Notes under the pieces: generated by a model
Database searches by the model: none
Seen by the model: only the letters and a program-made list of their open reading frames with translations
Told to the model about the DNA's origin: nothing
Made by a program: the position numbers and the translations under genes
Part shown: positions 59,545-64,000 of the stretch, in pieces
Numbering within the stretch: position 1 is the stretch's first letter
Layout of the letters: each line of letters opens with the position of its first letter
Assembly (NCBI GenBank): GCA_947685225.1
Contig: CANTUV010000072.1
Span: 5,518,001-5,582,000 of the forward strand
Reading direction: 5' to 3'
DNA length: 64,000 bases
Source of the DNA: Garcia nutans
Lineage: Eukaryota > Streptophyta > Magnoliopsida > Malpighiales > Euphorbiaceae

Positions 59545-60062
59545 TCTTGGAGAACTCGGACCTAAGTCCGGAGAAAATGGAGTCGCCATCCGGACGGGCC
59601 AGGAAAAAGAAAGGGGTGGATGACTCGATTCCTAAGGAATCCCCAACACCTTAATGGGTTCGGAAAGTTGGGTACATGTGGGGAAGGTGAGAAATGGCCT
59701 AGCACCCCCACAACGCCCGGTTCATTGGAACCGGCCTCCTTTACAAGTCTTAATATTATAAAATTCTTAAATATAACAACATTATCCATATTACACACAA
59801 TAATTAAAAGAAAGCATCATTATATTAAAATCAAAGCAATGGCCAAACAAAGCAAATAAATGGACACCCATCCAAGAATGAAAACATGTCCTTACATCGC
59901 ATGCCTAAATAGGACACCCACCGAAAGGTAGAAACATGCCCTTTACATTGGTTCTAAAATAGAAAAGCACATTAAATTACATGATATTTAACTAATGAGG
60001 TACCCACCAAGTGGAAACATACCTCTTACAACATTTGAAAATCTAAATAAATTGATAAAAGC
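59545..60062 (-). repeat. Tat LTR fragment, minus strand
   Basis: It matches the 3' third of the Tat LTR in reverse (from GAACTCGGACCTAAG to ATAAAAGCAAAT), lacking the last 90 or so bases of the LTR. It abuts the plus-strand LTR of D in an A-rich tract. Confidence 0.88.
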
Positions 60063-62161
60063 AAATAAAATAAAAATAAAAATAAAAATCGGAGTCGAAA
60101 AAATCGTCGCGCAGGCTCGTGGGCATTTCGTCCGCAGGAACCATTTCGCCCGCAGGAAAATCCTGCAGGCGAAATGGTTGCCCGCAGGAAATTTCTATGG
60201 GCGACGCCCGCTCCTCGCCCACTGCCGCTATTGACTGCGGCAGATTTTTTTGCCAGCGCATTTTTTCCTGCGACAATTTTTTTCGGCAGCGCAATTTTTT
60301 CACGCAAATTTTCCGAAACCTAACTCAATTAGGTTTCGGTTTCCTTTTCTTATCAATATTACTTGCCGTGATTAATTAGGAATAAACCATATGAAACCTC
60401 TGTGAAAAGGACCAAAGGCAATCAAATTAGGGGAGGCAGAAAATAAAAAAAAATTGGACAGTAGCTTGAAAAAGTGGAACCAAATCCGTGAAGGAAAAGG
60501 AGCAATTGAATTTGATATTTATTCTGAAATAGCAGGGACACAATTTAAGGAATTCAAAAGGCAGCAATTGCCTTTTTTTAATTCATCCAAGAAAAACAAT
60601 TTTTGGAGGAATCATCAAAAGGAGGTATGTATTAAATTCTTTGGTTATTTTTTCACAGTAGCTAAAACTAGGAATTTGTGTTTTTTAAAATTTAAAATCT
60701 TAGAACTTTAATTTAGTTTTTCTAAAGTCAAAAACCTTATTTCATTGGTTTATTTTCCAAAAGGCTTAAAATTTTTATTTTTACTTCTTTAAAATCTTAA
60801 AACCCTAATTAAACATATTTTTCAACAAAACCAAAATTTGATTCTGTTTCTTTCAAAATTTTAAACTTGGTTTTGTTTCTTTTAAAAAGCCTTAAAAAAC
60901 ATCTTTTCTATTTATAAAAACTTTAATCCATTTGTTTAAATTCATAAAACCTCATGAAATCATCAAAATGTCTTTCTAAACCCTAATTCAAATTCATCAC
61001 CCGAGACCCTAATTTTAAATCCTAAAACCCTAATTCAACTTCCAAACTTAAAATAATAAACTTTAACCCCTTTAAAACCTTAAACCCTAACTTTTTCTAA
61101 ACCTTAATCCTTTAAACATTAAAAACCATAAAAACATAAATATTTTAAATTTACACAGTAAGCTTGAAATCAACATTTAAAACCATGAATCCAAAGTATT
61201 TTAAAGTGTCTAAAACCCTAGTTTCATGATTTCACCATTCAAATATTAATTTAGTTAATCAAAGAGTCTTACCAACCTTTTAAAACATAAAACCTTAATC
61301 TATTTTAATTCCATAAAAAAGTCACAATAGCTTAATTTTATGAATTCCAAAACCTTAACACATGAGATAAAGAACCCTAAATGGAAACAGTAGCTATAAT
61401 TTGGATTTTTATTTACCTTATTCAATTCCATATTTGATCGTGCTTGGTTTTATTTCTTATGCTTTAATTTATTTAAATTCAATGCTTGGTTTATTTTATT
61501 TATCATGGATGGATGTTTACTTTTTATTGATATTTGGTACCTTTGATGAATGATTTATTTATTATGAATGGTTATTTACTTTTATCAATTTATTTAGATT
61601 TCTAAATGTTCTAAGAGGTATGTTTCCACTTGTTGTGTACCTCATTAGTTAAATATCATGTAATTTAATTTGCTTTTCTATTTTAGAACCAATGTAAAGG
61701 GCATGTTTCTACCTTTCGGTGGGTGTCCTATCTAGGCATGTGATGTAAGGACATGTTTCCATCTTCGGATGGGTGTCCATTTATTTGTTTTGTTTGGACA
61801 TTGCTTTGATTTTAATATATTAATGTTTTCTTTTAATTATTGTATGTAGTATGGATAATATTGCTATATTTAAGAATTTTATAATATTAAGACCTGTAAA
61901 GGAGGCCGGTTCCATTGAACCGGGCGTTGTGGGGGTGCTGGGTCATTTCTCACCTTCCCCACATGTACTCAACTTTCCGAACCCAATAGGGGGTTAGGGA
62001 TTCCTTAGGAATTGAGTCATCCACCCCTTTCTTTTTCTCGGCGAGTAGAGACTGCATTTTCTTCGGACTTAGGTTCGTGTTCTCTAAGGCCCCGAGCCTA
62101 AACAGTGCCGAAGTCGCAAGAACCATTCCACCGGGAGTGGGGGCGAAAATCCCCGCTCACA
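60063..62161 (+). repeat. 5' LTR of element D, 5' truncated
   Basis: It begins in an (AAATA)n tract followed by ATCGGAGTCGAAAAA, equal to about position 200 of the T1 LTR, and ends CGCTCACA. It has a GC-rich part at 60110-60310 with a strong hairpin (60140-60178), the telo-box-rich middle at about 60780-61380 and the conserved 3' third. Confidence 0.88.
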
Positions 62162-62162
62162 G

Positions 62163-62180
62163 TGGCGACTCCACTGGGGA
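62163..62180 (+). promoter_or_regulatory. Primer-binding site of D (tRNA-Arg)
   Basis: TGGCGACTCCACTGGGGA lies one base after the LTR. It complements the 3' end of the plant tRNA-Arg that ends CCCCAGCGGAGTCG plus CCA, with one G-U-compatible difference. Tat/Ogre elements use tRNA-Arg primers. Confidence 0.82.
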
Positions 62181-63308
62181 TAAGAGAAGTTGATTCCGTT
62201 GGTCTTTATATTATTCTATTCTTTCTTATAATGATATTATCCATTGCATCATCTTAGATTGCATCGTGTGCGTGAGTTAGGACGCCCGTGTTACCCTTGT
62301 TATGTTATGTAAGGGATACCATACTTTCACTCAAGGTATGGAGATCGAGCATGGCATAACCACTCATAGCCTCGTACCATTTAGTATATACCCGCTCATG
62401 TAATTGGCCTAGTTACTTTCCTTAGGTTTTACCCCAAATGCATGTTGTTTGACTATGGTTAGTTTATCTTAGTCTAAATCATGGCTTATTTGGTTTGTTA
62501 TTTTTCTAATATGGCCTAAGTATATTGTAAGCTCAAAATAATTTTTTCTTTAAAATCCAAATGGCCAAAGCTATTTTCAAAATTTTTCTCAAGTTGGTCT
62601 TTGGACATAAGACTTTTCTAAAAATAAATAAAAAATTCTTTGGGCCATGGCCCAAATACTAAGCCCAAAATCCATTTTTCTAAAATCTTTTACAATGGGC
62701 TTAGAAACAAAACTATTTTCACCCAACCTTTTCTTACAAAGAGCTTGCAAAAATATTTAGGTCAATTATGAGATACCAAAAATCAATTGTGGGCCTAGTT
62801 TACACTAAGAATAAATTAACCATGGGCTTGTTTTGGCATGAACCATTAGTTACCTTCTTTCAAGTGAGAAATCTATCTATAATAAACCTCTTAATTTCAT
62901 TTTAATCCACTATAGCATAAAAGCTACTATAGTTGGTTGAATGGATTAAAACCTATTTAATAGGAATTATCATGGATTGATTTCCATTTTTGAAAATATA
63001 ACTATTGGTTGAAATATCCGAAGGAATTATTCGAAAGCAAGATACCCCATGTTGGTATTTTATTAACCATATACCTAGAAAAAGAGACTCGCCATCCGTG
63101 TGTGGATGTTATAAGGTTGTAAGCATCGTCCTATTTATCCTTATTTGTTGATTGCATACATGCATACATGCATACATTTGCATCTCATATCATTGATCCT
63201 CTCTGGCTCACAACCCTGGATTATGATAGTTTTAAAGCTTACAAAAATCCAACCTACGCCGAAGATGAAGTATCTAGTAACGACTCAATCACTTGCTCAC
63301 CTAAAATA
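62181..63308 (+). other. Leader of D
   Basis: A 1.1 kb untranslated leader between primer site and gag. From 63051 on it matches the first 257 bases of the window. The frame of gag stays open upstream of its ATG for at least 40 codons (for example LTTLDYDSFKAYKNPTY), so a longer gag or a non-ATG start cannot be ruled out. Confidence 0.7.
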
Positions 63309-64000
63309 ATGGAGCCCGAACAAATTCAAAGGATGGTGGATGAGGCCCTCAATGCCAAGATGGAAAAAATCAAAGAGGCCCTAGCTGAGACCATGAAGAA
63401 CCAGTTGACTGCAATCTTAGAGAAACATGTCGAGGCGTCTGCTAGTACTAAGAAACCAAAGGGCAAAGGGAAGACCAAAGTTAGTGAAGTGGTTTTTGAT
63501 GATGAAAAGGTGATCATTGATGATGATGTTGATTGGGCTCAATACTACCAAGATGTTCAAGAGAAGAAGAAAGAACCGAAGGTTGTTGAGAAAGCAACTA
63601 TTGAAAAGACCGAGACATCCAATGTCGAAAGGATGATTATTGATTTAGAAAAGAAATTTGAGAAGAAGTTGAAAACCGAAGAGATTTCTGAGATCGACAA
63701 ACTATTTGAACAAGATGAAGAGGTCCCTTATAAATTCAAGATGCCTTCCTTTGCCAAGTACAATGGCACCGAAAATCCTCATCTTCACGTGAAGCAATAC
63801 ATCACTGCCATGCAGTCCACCCGAGCTACTAAGGGTCAAACCCTAAGGTACTTTATGTTCTTATTGAACCCTATTGTCCAAAATTGGTTCAATACCTTAG
63901 ATGATGGAACACAAAAGAGTTGGGATCTACTTTACAAAGCCTTTATCCAACAATATGGATGTAATGTTGAGTTGGAAGTTATCTTGATGAAAGTGGAGTC
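63309..64000 (+). CDS. gag of element D, open to the window end
   Basis: The frame starts at ATG (MEPEQIQRMVDEALNAKMEK) and stays open for 230 codons to the last base, with no stop or frameshift. Order: a charged helix-rich N-terminal part (residues 1-40), a lysine-rich basic stretch, an acidic stretch (DDDVDWAQYYQDV), a second lysine/glutamate-rich helix, then the start of the gag capsid region (VPYKFKMPSFAKYNGTENPH, QNWFNTL, KAFIQQYG). This is the best-preserved member of the gag family seen in T1 and T3. Whether pol follows cannot be seen. Related copies T1 and T3 lack it. Confidence 0.88.
   Translation, partial: MEPEQIQRMVDEALNAKMEKIKEALAETMKNQLTAILEKHVEASASTKKPKGKGKTKVSEVVFDDEKVIIDDDVDWAQYYQDVQEKKKEPKVVEKATIEKTETSNVERMIIDLEKKFEKKLKTEEISEIDKLFEQDEEVPYKFKMPSFAKYNGTENPHLHVKQYITAMQSTRATKGQTLRYFMFLLNPIVQNWFNTLDDGTQKSWDLLYKAFIQQYGCNVELEVILMKVE

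Noticed and set aside
62163..62180. A tRNA gene near the arginine primer site
   Set aside because: Only the primer complement is present; there is no cloverleaf sequence around it.

Overview
The window is plant nuclear DNA made almost entirely of nested and broken LTR retrotransposons. I see no intact host gene, no rRNA or tRNA gene and no CRISPR array. It is AT-rich. The primer-binding sites match plant initiator tRNA-Met (chromovirus elements) and tRNA-Arg (Tat/Ogre-like elements). Chromodomain-bearing Ty3/gypsy polyproteins, a plant L1-type LINE and a plant mobile domain fragment all point to a flowering plant, most likely a repeat-rich or pericentromeric region. The species cannot be named from the sequence.

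Layout, left to right. 1-7473 is the 3' part of a gag-only, Tat-like element (T1) with a tandem array and a 2.4 kb 3' LTR. It sits in a LINE whose 3' part runs 7474-9869. 9870-11590 is AT-rich and holds a decayed minus-strand LTR. 11591-34386 is chromovirus A. Chromovirus B (14964-28604) lies inside A's gag, and a minus-strand solo LTR (25222-28395) lies inside B's 3' LTR. The B and solo-LTR insertions are proved by perfect 5-bp target duplications (GTAGC and GTTTG). A's 3' LTR breaks off at 34386. 34387-36319 carries fragments of non-LTR-element type coding sequence and an antisense plant mobile domain pseudogene. 36453-38254 holds a duplicated segment, a 65-bp tandem array and a polypurine tract belonging to a second Tat-like element (T2). 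Its LTR starts at 38255 and is split by a minus-strand chromovirus LTR plus non-coding interior (M, from 38740). 45718-46051 is another chromovirus LTR end. 46052-48631 is a third gag-only copy (T3), interrupted by the old chromovirus C (48632-59527). C's 3' LTR contains a minus-strand solo Tat LTR (56094-58388, target duplication ATATG). 59545-62161 is a head-to-head pair of Tat LTR pieces. The right-hand piece is the 5' LTR of element D, whose primer-binding site and intact open gag run off the window end. D and T1 belong to one family.

In the autonomous elements (A, B, C) gag, protease, reverse transcriptase, RNase H, integrase and chromodomain are read as one polyprotein. B keeps a single reading frame and is broken only by stop codons; A and C also have frameshifts. 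The gag-only elements (T1, T3, D) would depend on enzymes supplied by other elements.

The most unusual signals are not genes. (1) A pair of adjacent hairpins is preserved with compensatory changes in eight LTR copies from several chromovirus families. (2) A module of about 280-335 bp, bracketed by a 27-bp inverted repeat, recurs in the LTRs of A, B, M and the solo LTR. (3) Clusters of palindromes and short-armed hairpin repeats recur in LTRs and 3' regions of different families. (4) The nonsense mutations in A and B are mostly CAG to TAG, as expected from decay of CHG-methylated cytosines.
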